Source: Allocoprococcus comes
GTDB lineage: Bacteria > Bacillota > Clostridia > Lachnospirales > Lachnospiraceae
Direction: 5' to 3'
Assembly (NCBI RefSeq): GCF_013300725.1
Contig: NZ_JAAIMM010000025.1
Span: forward strand, 1 to 53,804
Length of the DNA: 53,804 bases
The translations under genes and the position numbers were made by a program. Positions 7,977-16,561 of the stretch are shown in pieces. Each line of letters opens with the position of its first letter. Position 1 is the stretch's first letter. The notes under the pieces were generated by a model. That model saw nothing but the letters and a program-made list of their open reading frames with translations. It had not been told where the DNA came from and made no database searches.

Positions 7977-10445
7977 ATGTACAGTAAAAGATTTGAAAAA
8001 GAAACTTTTAAAAATGATGTGAAAGAAAATGTGCGGACACTGTATCGTAAAGAGATTGAAGAAGCAACTCCGCAGCAGATTTTCCAGGCAGTATCTTATG
8101 CAGTAAAAGAAGCAATCGTAGATGACTGGCTTGCAACACAGAAAACATACGAAAAAGAAGATCCAAAGACCGTATATTATATGTCGATGGAATTTCTTAT
8201 GGGACGTGCACTTGGCAACAACCTGATCAACATGACTGCATATAAAGAAGTAAAAGAAGCCCTTGATGAGATGGGCATTGATCTGAATGTGGTAGAAGAT
8301 CAGGAACCGGATGCGGCACTTGGTAATGGTGGTCTTGGACGTCTTGCAGCTTGCTTCCTGGATTCGCTTGCATCTCTTGGATACGCAGCTTACGGCTGTG
8401 GAATCCGTTACCGCTACGGTATGTTCAAACAGAAGATCAAAGATGGCTATCAGGTAGAAGTACCGGATAACTGGCTCAAAGATGGCAATCCGTTTGAAAT
8501 CCGTCGTGACGAGTATGCAAAGGAAGTCCGTTTTGGTGGTACGATCCGTGTACAGTATAATGAAGAGACCAAAAAGAATAATTTTATTCAGGAAAATTAT
8601 GAATCCGTACTTGCTATTCCATATGATATGCCGATCGTAGGATACGGAAACCATGTTGTGAATACACTTCGTATCTGGGATGCACAGGCGATCACAGACT
8701 TTAAGCTCGACGCATTTGACCGCGGGGAATACCATAAAGCGATCGAGCAGGAAAACCTTGCAAAAACGATCGTAGAGGTTCTTTATCCAAATGACAATCA
8801 CTATGCAGGAAAAGAGCTTCGTCTGAAACAGCAGTACTTCTTTGTATCTGCCAGTCTTCAGGTTATGCTTGATAAATATAAAAAGAAACACAAAGATGTG
8901 CGCAAACTGTATGAAAAAGTTACGATCCAGATGAACGATACCCACCCGACTGTAGCAGTTGCAGAGCTTATGCGTCTGCTTATTGACCAGGAAGGTCTTG
9001 GATGGGATGAAGCATGGGAAGTAACAACAAAGACGGTTGCTTACACCAACCATACGATCATGTCAGAAGCACTTGAAAAATGGCCGATCGACCTGTTCTC
9101 AAGACTGCTTCCGCGTGTGTACCAGATCGTACAGGAAATCGACCGGCGTTTTGTAGAACAGGTACGCCGCATGTATCCGGGTAATGAAGATAAAGTCCGT
9201 AAGATGGCAATCCTGATGGATGGACAGGTAAGAATGGCTCACATGGCTATTATCGCGGGATACTCTGTAAATGGTGTTGCAAGACTTCATACAGAGATTC
9301 TGAAACATCAGGAGTTAAAAGATTTCTACGAAATGATGCCGGAGAAATTTAACAACAAGACCAATGGTATCACACAGAGAAGATTCCTTCTTCATGGTAA
9401 CCCGCTGCTTGCAGACTGGGTAACAGACCACATCGGAGACGGTTGGATCACAGATCTGTCCCAGATGTCAAAATTAAAACCACTTGCTGATGATCCGAAG
9501 GCAAGAGCAGAATTTATGGATATCAAATACAAGAACAAGGAACGTCTTGCAAAATATATTCTGGAACACAATGGAGTAGAGATCGATCCGAGATCTATTT
9601 ATGATGTACAGGTTAAGCGTCTTCATGAATATAAGAGACAGCTTCTTAACATTCTGCATGTAATGTATCTGTACAACCAGATCAAAGAACACCCGGAGAT
9701 GTCCTTCTATCCGAGAACATTTATCTTTGGTGCAAAAGCTTCCGCAGGATATGTCCGTGCAAAAGAGATCATCAAACTGATCAACTCTGTAGCAGATGTG
9801 GTAAATAATGACCTGAGTATCAATGGAAAGCTGAAAGTCGTATTTATCGAAGATTACCGCGTATCCAATGCAGAATGGATCTTCGCGGCAGCAGATGTCA
9901 GCGAACAGATTTCTACCGCTTCCAAAGAAGCTTCCGGAACAGGTAACATGAAGTTCATGCTGAACGGTGCACCGACACTTGGAACTATGGATGGAGCCAA
10001 TGTAGAGATCGTAGAAGAAGTTGGAATTGAAAATGCATTTATTTTCGGTCTCAGTTCTGACGAAGTTATTAACTATGAGAATAATGGCGGATATAACCCG
10101 CAGGAAATCTACTTCAATGACTGGGATATTAAGAGAGTCGTTGACCAGTTGATGGATGGAACTTATTCACATGGTGACCATGAGATGTTCCGCGACCTGT
10201 ATAATTCACTTCTGAATACACAGGGTGGAGACAGACCGGACAGATACTTTATCCTGAAAGACTTCCGTTCTTATGCAGAAGCACAGAAGAAAGTGGAAGA
10301 AGCTTACAAGGATCCGGATCGCTGGGCTAAGATGGCACTCCTGAATACAGCAAGCTGTGGCAAATTTACTTCAGACAGAACCATTCAGGAATATGTTGAT
10401 AATATCTGGAAACTGGATTATGTTACAGTTAAACCAGAAGCATAA
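7977..10445 (+). CDS. glgP: Glycogen phosphorylase (alpha-glucan phosphorylase)
   Basis: Releases glucose 1-phosphate from the non-reducing ends of glycogen or maltodextrin. The length of 822 residues is typical. The PLP-binding signature EASGTGNMKFMLNG is present, with the lysine at about residue 659. Other family blocks are GNGGLGRLAACFLDSLA near residue 116 and VQMNDTHPTVAVAELMR near 316-332. The start is supported by AGAAGGGA upstream. It lies 38 bases after ileS with no clear terminator between them. Confidence 0.96.
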   Translation: MYSKRFEKETFKNDVKENVRTLYRKEIEEATPQQIFQAVSYAVKEAIVDDWLATQKTYEKEDPKTVYYMSMEFLMGRALGNNLINMTAYKEVKEALDEMGIDLNVVEDQEPDAALGNGGLGRLAACFLDSLASLGYAAYGCGIRYRYGMFKQKIKDGYQVEVPDNWLKDGNPFEIRRDEYAKEVRFGGTIRVQYNEETKKNNFIQENYESVLAIPYDMPIVGYGNHVVNTLRIWDAQAITDFKLDAFDRGEYHKAIEQENLAKTIVEVLYPNDNHYAGKELRLKQQYFFVSASLQVMLDKYKKKHKDVRKLYEKVTIQMNDTHPTVAVAELMRLLIDQEGLGWDEAWEVTTKTVAYTNHTIMSEALEKWPIDLFSRLLPRVYQIVQEIDRRFVEQVRRMYPGNEDKVRKMAILMDGQVRMAHMAIIAGYSVNGVARLHTEILKHQELKDFYEMMPEKFNNKTNGITQRRFLLHGNPLLADWVTDHIGDGWITDLSQMSKLKPLADDPKARAEFMDIKYKNKERLAKYILEHNGVEIDPRSIYDVQVKRLHEYKRQLLNILHVMYLYNQIKEHPEMSFYPRTFIFGAKASAGYVRAKEIIKLINSVADVVNNDLSINGKLKVVFIEDYRVSNAEWIFAAADVSEQISTASKEASGTGNMKFMLNGAPTLGTMDGANVEIVEEVGIENAFIFGLSSDEVINYENNGGYNPQEIYFNDWDIKRVVDQLMDGTYSHGDHEMFRDLYNSLLNTQGGDRPDRYFILKDFRSYAEAQKKVEEAYKDPDRWAKMALLNTASCGKFTSDRTIQEYVDNIWKLDYVTVKPEA

Positions 10446-10451
10446 TCAGTC

Positions 10452-10483
10452 AAAACCTCTCATACAGTGGTATGGGAGGTTTT
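10452..10483 (+). terminator. Terminator-like hairpin whose 3' arm contains the spoIID ribosome binding site
   Basis: AAAACCTCTCATAC (10452-10465) pairs with GTATGGGAGGTTTT (10470-10483), giving 14 bp with one G-U and a 4-base loop AGTG. It looks like the glgP terminator. The right arm holds GGGAGG (10474-10479), 8 bases before the spoIID ATG at 10488, so forming the hairpin would hide that site. Confidence 0.7.
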
Positions 10484-10487
10484 ATTT

Positions 10488-11387
10488 ATGCGAAAATACT
10501 TCAGACAGGCAGGCTATTTTGCTGCCATTCTTATATTACTTCCGTATATGGTTACGATTCTGCTGAATGGCAGAAGCGGTCTGGCGCAGGACAATGGGAC
10601 GAGCCCGTATGTGACCGTAAAAAGTGACGAAAAGAACAGAAAAATTTCGCTGGATGAATATGGGATCGGGATTCTGGCTAAAGAAATTGAGGCAGATGCG
10701 GGGGCGGAAACGTTAAAGGCACAGGCAGTGCTGATCCGGACCAGCATTTACAAAAGCATCCAGGATGAGGGCACCAATACTGTCCTGACGAAGGAATACT
10801 GGACCAGGCAGCAGATGGAGAGCAACTGGGGAGCAGATCATTATGGAGAATATTATGAGAAGATGAAAGCTGCCTGGGATGAGACAAAGGGACAGGTTCT
10901 GCTGTATGACGGAAGGCTGATCCTGACTCCGTATCACCGGCTAAGCAACGGGAAAACAAGGTCTGGAAATGAAGTGTTTGGTTCGGAAGAGTATCCGTAT
11001 CTTCAGAGCAGGGAATGTCCCGAAGATGTGGAGGCAAAAGAGGAGATGACCGTATCCATGATTCAGGGAAGCGACATGGAAGTGACAGGAACAGACAGTG
11101 CCGGGTATGTGACAGAGGTCCGTTGTGGCAGTGAAACAGTAAATGGTGAAGAATTCCGGAGAACCTATCATCTTGCCTCGTCATGTTTTACGCTTCAGGA
11201 TTATGACGGGCAGACAAGGGTTACGGCGAAGGGAATCGGGCACGGTCTTGGGATGAGCCAGTACACGGCAGAGAAGATGGCAGAGGAAGGGAAATCCTGT
11301 GAAGAAATCCTGCAATATTTTTTCACTGATGTCAGTCTGGAAGAGGTCACGGATATTGTGATCGAAAAAAACAAAAAGGGAGAATAA
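10488..11387 (+). CDS. spoIID: Stage II sporulation protein D (SpoIID/LytB domain)
   Basis: A membrane-anchored lytic transglycosylase of engulfment, part of the SpoIID-SpoIIM-SpoIIP machine. An N-terminal transmembrane helix (about residues 8-25) is followed by the SpoIID signature DEYGIGILAKEIEADAGAET and ends with GIGHGLGMSQYTAEKMAEEG. The ATG at 10488 is preferred over the in-frame ATG at 10467. It has GGGAGG at proper spacing, and the upstream codons fall inside a terminator hairpin. It is followed 43 bases later by a SpoIIQ-like gene, a common order in Clostridia. Confidence 0.88.
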   Translation: MRKYFRQAGYFAAILILLPYMVTILLNGRSGLAQDNGTSPYVTVKSDEKNRKISLDEYGIGILAKEIEADAGAETLKAQAVLIRTSIYKSIQDEGTNTVLTKEYWTRQQMESNWGADHYGEYYEKMKAAWDETKGQVLLYDGRLILTPYHRLSNGKTRSGNEVFGSEEYPYLQSRECPEDVEAKEEMTVSMIQGSDMEVTGTDSAGYVTEVRCGSETVNGEEFRRTYHLASSCFTLQDYDGQTRVTAKGIGHGLGMSQYTAEKMAEEGKSCEEILQYFFTDVSLEEVTDIVIEKNKKGE

Positions 11388-11430
11388 GCTGGTCATTTTC
11401 TGGCAAAAATATTGTCAGAGGTGATAAAAT

Positions 11431-12207
11431 ATGAATAAAAAGCAGCAGTCCTCTAATAAGAGGAGAAAAAGAGCGTCGATCGGTCTTGCGGTCTGCTTTG
11501 CCGCTGCTATTGTGCTTACAGGAGCCTATACATGGAGAAATTACCGGGCAAATGTGAAGGATGAGCAGGCAAAGATCGAGGAAGAACAGCAGGCGAAAGA
11601 GGAAGAAATCAAAAGAAATGCGGAAGAGACAAGCAGTATTGCAAAGAAAGCGCTGGAAGATGAAGAGCCTGTGACAAAAGAGGACAGCCAGGCTGCAAAT
11701 ACGGCAGCAGATGGAAGTACAGAGAACAGGATGGATACATGGGAGACGGACAGCACGCAGACCGCAGGAACGGCAATGAACCTGAATTTCGGGGAGGACA
11801 GCCAGCTTCTGTGGCCGGTGGACGGCAATGTGCTGATGAGCTACAGTATGGATAAAACCGTATATTTTTCTACATTGGACCAGTATCGATATAATCCGGC
11901 GATGATCATATCCGGTGCGGTGAACGATAACGTGATCGCAGCAGCACCAGGTATAGTCAAATCCATTGACAACTTTGCGCAGACGGGAATCACGGTGACT
12001 CTGGATATGGGAAATGGCTACGAGTGCATGTATGGACAGCTCAAAGAAGTGCAGGTGAAAGTCGGTGATTATCTGGAAACGGCAAATGTGATCGGATATC
12101 TGGAGATCCCGACCAAGTATTACAGTCTGGAAGGCTGCAATCTGTATTTCGAGATGTTAAAAGATGGTCAGCCGGTCAATCCGATGGACTATCTGGCTGA
12201 AGAATAA
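11431..12207 (+). CDS. SpoIIQ-like M23 (LytM) family protein, catalytically degenerate
   Basis: 258 residues with an N-terminal transmembrane helix (about 16-34), a long acidic and glutamine-rich linker (about 45-115) and a C-terminal LytM fold (about 128-255). The usual zinc ligands look lost. The HxxxD position reads NPAMIISGAVND, the YAHL motif is YGQL, and the final LHFE is LYFE. SpoIIQ proteins act as a forespore-side scaffold in the SpoIIQ-SpoIIIAH channel and need not be enzymes. The position right after spoIID supports a SpoIIQ role. A generic M23 pseudopeptidase is the alternative. Confidence 0.75.
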   Translation: MNKKQQSSNKRRKRASIGLAVCFAAAIVLTGAYTWRNYRANVKDEQAKIEEEQQAKEEEIKRNAEETSSIAKKALEDEEPVTKEDSQAANTAADGSTENRMDTWETDSTQTAGTAMNLNFGEDSQLLWPVDGNVLMSYSMDKTVYFSTLDQYRYNPAMIISGAVNDNVIAAAPGIVKSIDNFAQTGITVTLDMGNGYECMYGQLKEVQVKVGDYLETANVIGYLEIPTKYYSLEGCNLYFEMLKDGQPVNPMDYLAEE

Positions 12208-12252
12208 GAGCAGGAGAAAGGAAGAGGGGCTTTTTAGTCCCTCTTTGAAGCG

Positions 12253-12510
12253 ATGAATTATACATATATTTTAAAATGCAAGGATGAAACATTATATACC
12301 GGGTGGACGAATGATATTGAGAAGCGTCTGGAAGCGCATAATGCCGGGAAAGGCGCAAAATACACCAGATCCAGGAGACCGGTAGAGCTGGTGTATCTGG
12401 AGCAGTTTGAGACGAAGGAAGAGGCGATGCGGCGGGAGTATGCGATCAAGCATATGACGCGGAGAGCAAAGCTTGGGCTGGTGATGAACTATAAAGAGAC
12501 AGGGCAGTAG
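12253..12510 (+). CDS. GIY-YIG nuclease domain protein (UPF0213/YhbQ type)
   Basis: 85 residues, a stand-alone GIY-YIG domain. YTYILKCKDETLYTGWTNDIEKRLEAH carries YTYIL as the GIY block and LYTGW as the YIG block. The arginine of KRLEAHN and the EEAMRREYAIK helix follow, then MTRRAKLGL. The family is related to structure-specific nucleases such as UvrC and SLX1, but the physiological role of the small versions is unknown. There is no strong SD before ATG 12253. Confidence 0.85.
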   Translation: MNYTYILKCKDETLYTGWTNDIEKRLEAHNAGKGAKYTRSRRPVELVYLEQFETKEEAMRREYAIKHMTRRAKLGLVMNYKETGQ

Positions 12511-12518
12511 GACATGAA

Positions 12519-12546
12519 ACAGGAGAAGCAGATTTACTTCTCCTGT
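12519..12546. terminator. Hairpin between converging genes
   Basis: ACAGGAGAAG (12519-12528) and CTTCTCCTGT (12537-12546) form a perfect 10-bp stem. No T tract follows on the + strand. It sits between a rightward and a leftward gene, so a shared termination role is likely but not certain. Confidence 0.45.
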
Positions 12547-12622
12547 CGGCGTGTGCGTAATAAGAAATTGCTTTCTCAGCTTTAGTGGGGTGAGATTTCC
12601 GGATTTTTCGAGGATGCAGGGT

Positions 12623-13276
12623 TTACAATAAAGAATACATTACAACAAAGTGGCATGCACTTCCGCCCATCACGAAGAGGTGGAAGATTTCGTGGCTGCC
12701 AAAATTCTTATGCTTATTGTTGAAAATCGGAAGCTTCAGTGCATAGATCACACCGCCGATCGTGTAAATGATTCCGCCGGCGAGAAGCCATCCGAATTCT
12801 GCACGTGTCAGATTGTTGAGGATCTGACTGAATGCGAGGACACAGATCCATCCCATACTAATGTAGAGGACGGAGGATACCCATTTCGGGCAGAATACCC
12901 AGAACCCTTTGATAATGATTCCGGTGATTGCGATACCCCATACAAGTGCGAGCATGATAAGTCCGGTTCTGCGTTCCAGTACCAGCAGGCAGATCGGTGT
13001 GTAGCTTCCGGCGATCAGTACGAAGATCATCATATGGTCGATCTTTTTCAGGATCGTGTTGACACGTTCGGAAAGATCAAAGGTATGATAGGTTGTGCTT
13101 GCGGCGTATAAAAGAATCAGGCTGACTGCATAGATTGCAAGCGAGATCAGGTAAATCCGGCTCGGTTCGTGGGCTGCTTTTATTAAAAGTGGAAATGCGG
13201 CGAAAATTGCCATCAGCATGCCGATAAAATGTGTGATTGCACTTCCTGGATCTTTAATATGTTTCTTTTTCATCAC
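12623..13276 (-). CDS. Hemolysin III / PAQR-family membrane protein (TrhA type)
   Basis: 217 residues with seven predicted membrane helices. Family motifs include ITHFIGMLMAIFAAFPLL near the start, STTYHTF at about 60-66, KIDHMMIFVLIAGSYTP at about 82-98 and the C-terminal HEIFHLFVMGGSACHF. The conserved Ser and His residues are those thought to bind a metal in this superfamily. Bacterial members are proposed to act in membrane lipid homeostasis. Hemolysis is a historical label. The start is preceded on the minus strand by AGGAGGG. Confidence 0.88.
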   Translation of the reverse strand: MMKKKHIKDPGSAITHFIGMLMAIFAAFPLLIKAAHEPSRIYLISLAIYAVSLILLYAASTTYHTFDLSERVNTILKKIDHMMIFVLIAGSYTPICLLVLERRTGLIMLALVWGIAITGIIIKGFWVFCPKWVSSVLYISMGWICVLAFSQILNNLTRAEFGWLLAGGIIYTIGGVIYALKLPIFNNKHKNFGSHEIFHLFVMGGSACHFVVMYSLL

Positions 13277-13383
13277 AAATCCCTCCTTAGAGATGAATAA
13301 TTAAAACTATCATATGTAGTAATCAATACTACATTAAGTATATGAGTATATTATACCGTTTATGCATAAAATGCAAGTGAAAA

Positions 13384-13412
13384 TTGACTTTTTAAAAATT
13401 ATTTGTTAGAAT
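13384..13412 (+). promoter_or_regulatory. Promoter upstream of the DEAD-box helicase gene
   Basis: TTGACT (13384-13389), a 17-base spacer, and TAGAAT (13407-13412). The start of RNA would be near 13419, just before the hairpin at 13433, giving a short leader RNA if termination occurs. Confidence 0.6.
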
Positions 13413-13432
13413 ATAACGCGAATGTTACGATG

Positions 13433-13470
13433 CTCTTTACTTGTATTGTCACCAAGTAAGGAGTTTTTTA
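13433..13470 (+). terminator. Leader terminator/attenuator upstream of cshA
   Basis: CTCTTTACTTG (13433-13443) pairs with CAAGTAAGGAG (13453-13463) with one G-U, followed by seven T. It is placed about 20 bases downstream of a promoter and 135 bases upstream of the helicase ATG. No gene ends here, so it is probably an attenuator. Confidence 0.65.
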
Positions 13471-13491
13471 TTGTGCATTGCGACGGATGAG

Positions 13492-13535
13492 GAAGATGTC
13501 GCAAGCGACCGCCGCAGGCGCGAGAATGGGCTCTG
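13492..13535. repeat. GC-rich intergenic repeat, second copy
   Basis: GAAGATGTCGCAAGCGACC and the following GC, GGCGCGAGAATG segments match the block at 4600-4636. It holds a GTCGC-AA-GCGAC mini-hairpin. Confidence 0.5.
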
Positions 13536-13604
13536 GCAGATTTTATATGATGGAGTTTAAGGTCATATTTGTAATTGGTAATGTATTTATAGAAAGGATA
13601 ATGG

Positions 13605-15200
13605 ATGGAAACAGTTAGATTTGAAGAAATGGGACTTTCGGAAGAGATTCAGAAAGCAGTAAGATACATGGGATTTGAGGAGGCTTCGCCGATTCAGGCA
13701 AAGGCAATTCCGGCAATGATTAGCGGGATCGATCTGATCGGGCAGGCACAGACCGGAACCGGTAAGACCGCAGCATTCGGGATCCCGATTCTGGAAAAGG
13801 TAGACCCGAAGCTGAAAAAGCTGCAGGCGATCGTTCTCTGCCCGACCAGAGAGCTTGCAATCCAGGTAGCAGACGAGATCCGCAACCTGTCCAGATATAT
13901 GCATGGAATCAAGGTCCTGCCGATTTACGGAGGACAGGATATCGTAAAGCAGATCCGTTCCTTAAAGAGTGGAACACAGATCGTCATCGGAACTCCGGGG
14001 CGTGTGATGGACCACATGCGGAGAAAGACGATGAAGCTGGATTTTGTACACACGGTTGTGCTTGACGAAGCAGATGAAATGCTGAACATGGGATTCCGCG
14101 AGGATATCGAATTTGTATTAAGTGGTGTTCCTGAGGAGCGCCAGATTGTGCTTTTTTCAGCCACCATGCCGAAGCCGATCATGGAGATTACGAAGAAATT
14201 CCAGGATAACGCAAAAGTGATCAAAGTTACAAAAAAGGAACTGACTGTTCCGAATATTGAGCAGTATTATTATGATGTAAAGCCGAAGAAGAAAGAGGAA
14301 GTTCTTTCCAGACTTCTTGATATTTATTCACCAAGGCTTTCGGTGGTATTCTGTAATACGAAGAAGCAGGTGGATCTTCTGGTAAATGCACTTCTCGGAC
14401 GCGGATATTTTGCAGCAGGACTTCACGGGGATATGAAGCAGGAACAGAGAGACCGCGTGATGCAGGGCTTCCGGACCGGTAAGACAGAGATCCTGGTAGC
14501 GACGGATGTGGCGGCCCGTGGAATTGATGTAGATGAAGTGGAAGCAGTATTTAACTATGATCTCCCGCAGGATGATGAATATTATGTACACCGTATCGGG
14601 CGTACCGGACGTGCAGGACGCGAGGGAAGAGCATTTTCTTTCGTATCAGGAAAAGAAGTTTACAAACTGAAAGAGATCCAGAGATACTGCAAGACGAAGA
14701 TCTATGCACAGAAAGTTCCGTCACTGAATGACGTTGCGAATACTAAGATGGAAAATATTCTGGATGATGTGGAGCGTGTGATCGAGCAGGAAGATCTGGA
14801 CATGATGATCAATGCGATCGAAGAACGTGTCAATAATTCTGAATTTACAGCAATGGATATGGCAGCAGCATTTTTGAAAATCTGCTGTGGAATGACAGAG
14901 GATAATAAAAATACAGAGGAAAATGACTGGGAATTTGGAGATACCGGTGCAGGTGAGGACGGAATGGTACGTCTGTTCATCAATATTGGCAAGAAGCAGA
15001 GAGTACGTCCGGGAGATATTCTTGGTGCGATCGCCGGGGAAAGCGGAATGGATGGAAAGCTGATCGGAACGATTGATATGTATGATAAATATACATTTGT
15101 TGAGGTGCCGAGGGAATATGCCCGTGAGGTACTGAATGCGATGAAGAATGTGAAAATTAAAGGGAAGACGGTGGCTGTGGAGCCGGCGAACCAGAAATAG
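13605..15200 (+). CDS. DEAD-box ATP-dependent RNA helicase (CshA/DeaD type)
   Basis: 531 residues. All core helicase motifs are visible in order: Q motif (ASPIQAKAIP), AQTGTGKT (Walker A), PTRELA, TPGR, DEAD, SAT, ATDVAARGIDV and HRIGRTGR. The C-terminal third (about 450-525: VRLFINIGKKQRVRPGDILGAI and onward) is a DbpA/CsdA-like RNA-binding domain. It likely remodels ribosomal or messenger RNA, in cold adaptation and turnover by analogy. The ATG at 13605 is used because the ATG at 13601 stops after five codons. The leader carries a promoter and attenuator-like hairpin. Confidence 0.92.
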   Translation: METVRFEEMGLSEEIQKAVRYMGFEEASPIQAKAIPAMISGIDLIGQAQTGTGKTAAFGIPILEKVDPKLKKLQAIVLCPTRELAIQVADEIRNLSRYMHGIKVLPIYGGQDIVKQIRSLKSGTQIVIGTPGRVMDHMRRKTMKLDFVHTVVLDEADEMLNMGFREDIEFVLSGVPEERQIVLFSATMPKPIMEITKKFQDNAKVIKVTKKELTVPNIEQYYYDVKPKKKEEVLSRLLDIYSPRLSVVFCNTKKQVDLLVNALLGRGYFAAGLHGDMKQEQRDRVMQGFRTGKTEILVATDVAARGIDVDEVEAVFNYDLPQDDEYYVHRIGRTGRAGREGRAFSFVSGKEVYKLKEIQRYCKTKIYAQKVPSLNDVANTKMENILDDVERVIEQEDLDMMINAIEERVNNSEFTAMDMAAAFLKICCGMTEDNKNTEENDWEFGDTGAGEDGMVRLFINIGKKQRVRPGDILGAIAGESGMDGKLIGTIDMYDKYTFVEVPREYAREVLNAMKNVKIKGKTVAVEPANQK

Positions 15201-15257
15201 GAGGTCGAGCCAGCTCGAATGCGCTGCGCTACTTCTCGCTGCAGGCTGTCGCCTAAT

Positions 15258-15327
15258 AGGGATAAATAGAAGAGCCCCTGGAAGAATGAATAAATTCGTT
15301 CTTCCAGGGGCTCTTCTATTTATCCCT
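15258..15327. terminator. Bidirectional terminator, 33-bp stem
   Basis: Arms 15258-15290 and 15295-15327 are inverted copies with one G-U pair and a 4-base loop TAAA. A-rich and T-rich segments flank the GC-rich AGAGCCCCTGG core. It separates the rightward helicase from the leftward rubrerythrin gene. Confidence 0.85.
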
Positions 15328-15341
15328 GCTCGGCTTGTAGC

Positions 15342-15887
15342 TTAGCCAAAGTAGCGTTTGAGTAATCCTTCGAATGCTTTTCCGTGTCTTGCTTCGTCTC
15401 TTGCCATCTCATGAACTGTGTCATGGATTGCATCGAGGTTTGCAGCTTTTGCACGTTTTGCAAGGTCGAATTTGCCTGCTGTTGCGCCGTGTTCTGCTTC
15501 TACTCTCATTTCAAGGTTCTTCTTTGTGCTGTCTGTTACAACTTCGCCAAGAAGTTCTGCGAATTTAGCAGCGTGTTCTGCTTCTTCGTAAGCAGCTTTT
15601 TCCCAGTAAAGTCCGATTTCCGGATAGCCTTCTCTGTGAGCTACTCTTGCCATTGCAAGATACATTCCTACTTCTGAACATTCACCTTCAAAGTTTGCTC
15701 TGAGGTCGGCAAGGATGTCTTCACTTACGCCTTTAGCTACTCCAACTACATGCTCTGCAGCCCATTCTCTTTCGCCTTCTTTTACTTCTGTGAATTTGTC
15801 AGCGCCTACGCCACATACTGGACATTTCTCCGGTGCTGCTTCGCCTTCGTATACATAACCACATACTGTACAAACAAATTTCTTCAT
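15342..15887 (-). CDS. Reverse rubrerythrin (rubredoxin domain first)
   Basis: 181 residues. The N-terminal rubredoxin-like domain has CTVCGY (6-9) and CPVCG (22-25), a four-cysteine iron site. The ferritin-like di-iron domain follows, with [28 protein letters not shown] and [10 protein letters not shown] supplying Glu/His ligands. This domain order is reversed relative to classical rubrerythrin and is typical of Clostridia. It works as an NADH-dependent peroxidase with partner reductases. PerR is encoded 154 bases upstream on the same strand. A strong SD (AAAAGGAG) precedes the ATG. Confidence 0.93.
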   Translation of the reverse strand: MKKFVCTVCGYVYEGEAAPEKCPVCGVGADKFTEVKEGEREWAAEHVVGVAKGVSEDILADLRANFEGECSEVGMYLAMARVAHREGYPEIGLYWEKAAYEEAEHAAKFAELLGEVVTDSTKKNLEMRVEAEHGATAGKFDLAKRAKAANLDAIHDTVHEMARDEARHGKAFEGLLKRYFG

Positions 15888-15940
15888 AATAATAATCTCC
15901 TTTTCTTTTTTTGATAGTATATTTGATTTTTATAGTTAGA

Positions 15941-15994
15941 AATATTAGTAACTGTTACTGATATTAAGATAACATATACATCTGTTTTTGTCAA
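15941..15994 (-). promoter_or_regulatory. rubrerythrin promoter with palindromic operator
   Basis: On the minus strand TTGACA (15989-15994), a 17-base spacer and TATCTT (15966-15971). Directly downstream of the -10 is AATATTAGTAAC-T-GTTACTGATATT (15941-15965), a 12-1-12 inverted repeat with one mismatch. This placement over the transcription start suits a repressor. PerR is the obvious candidate given the neighbouring gene. Confidence 0.65.
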
Positions 15995-16041
15995 CTATAA
16001 TTGATAAGTTTTTTCAAAATTTCTGAATTTATACTACATAG

Positions 16042-16431
16042 TCAGGATTTTCTTAAACAATCACCGCAGATACCGTAGAAAAGCATGGTGTGTGATTCAA
16101 TCTGACCGTCGAAACTTTCGGATGCGAGCTGGTTGATCTTATCCATGTGATCAAAATCCATATCAATCATTCGCTTGCAGCACTTGCAATAGAAATGATA
16201 ATGCGGATTGGTACGTGCATCAAAACGATCGCCGCCATCGGGCGTTGTAATTTTAATCGCCTCACCTATGTCGGCAAGCAGATTTAAATTGCGGTAAACG
16301 GTTCCGAGACTGATATTTGGAAATTCTTCTTTGATATGCATATATACAGTATCCGCTGTTGGATGTGTTGTAACAGAGGAAAGATAGTCCTTAATTGCCT
16401 CACGCTGTCTGCTGTATTTTAAATTTGCCAT
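16042..16431 (-). CDS. perR: Fur-family peroxide regulator, PerR-like
   Basis: 129 residues from the ATG at 16431. A GTG at 16440 is also in frame, but it directly abuts AGGAGG, so the ATG 8 bases further on is preferred. The winged helix contains NISLGTVYRNLNLLADIGEAI. The dimerisation half has the DRFDARTNPHYHFYCKCC regulatory metal site (Asp/His set as in PerR) and two CxxC zinc pairs (CKCC, CGDC). The linked rubrerythrin gene supports PerR over Fur or Zur. Confidence 0.85.
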   Translation of the reverse strand: MANLKYSRQREAIKDYLSSVTTHPTADTVYMHIKEEFPNISLGTVYRNLNLLADIGEAIKITTPDGGDRFDARTNPHYHFYCKCCKRMIDMDFDHMDKINQLASESFDGQIESHTMLFYGICGDCLRKS

Positions 16432-16477
16432 TGATGTCACCTCCTACAAATAGATAATAATAATAATTACTAAGATT

Positions 16478-16506
16478 ATATTATTATAATATTCTTATAA
16501 TGTCAA
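16478..16506 (-). promoter_or_regulatory. perR promoter
   Basis: Minus-strand TTGACA (16501-16506), a 17-base spacer and TAATAT (16478-16483). The whole spacer reads TTATAAGAATATTATAA, with TTATAA at both ends, and could bind PerR. Further down, the leader holds TTAGTAA, the half-site seen in the rubrerythrin operator. Autoregulation is an inference. Confidence 0.5.
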
Positions 16507-16561
16507 TAAAAAATTGTATATTGAATAAAAGAATAAAAAATGGAAATACTGTTAAGCGAGA

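Noticed and set aside
7872-9053. Leftward 393-codon frame opposite glgP
   Set aside because: Cys/Phe/Ile-rich shadow of the phosphorylase gene, with no start signals.
10467-10487. Upstream ATG for spoIID
   Set aside because: It lies within the terminator hairpin loop and stem and adds residues foreign to the family.
12650-13111. Rightward 153-codon frame opposite the hemolysin III gene
   Set aside because: It is the complement of a clear seven-helix membrane protein and has no family features.
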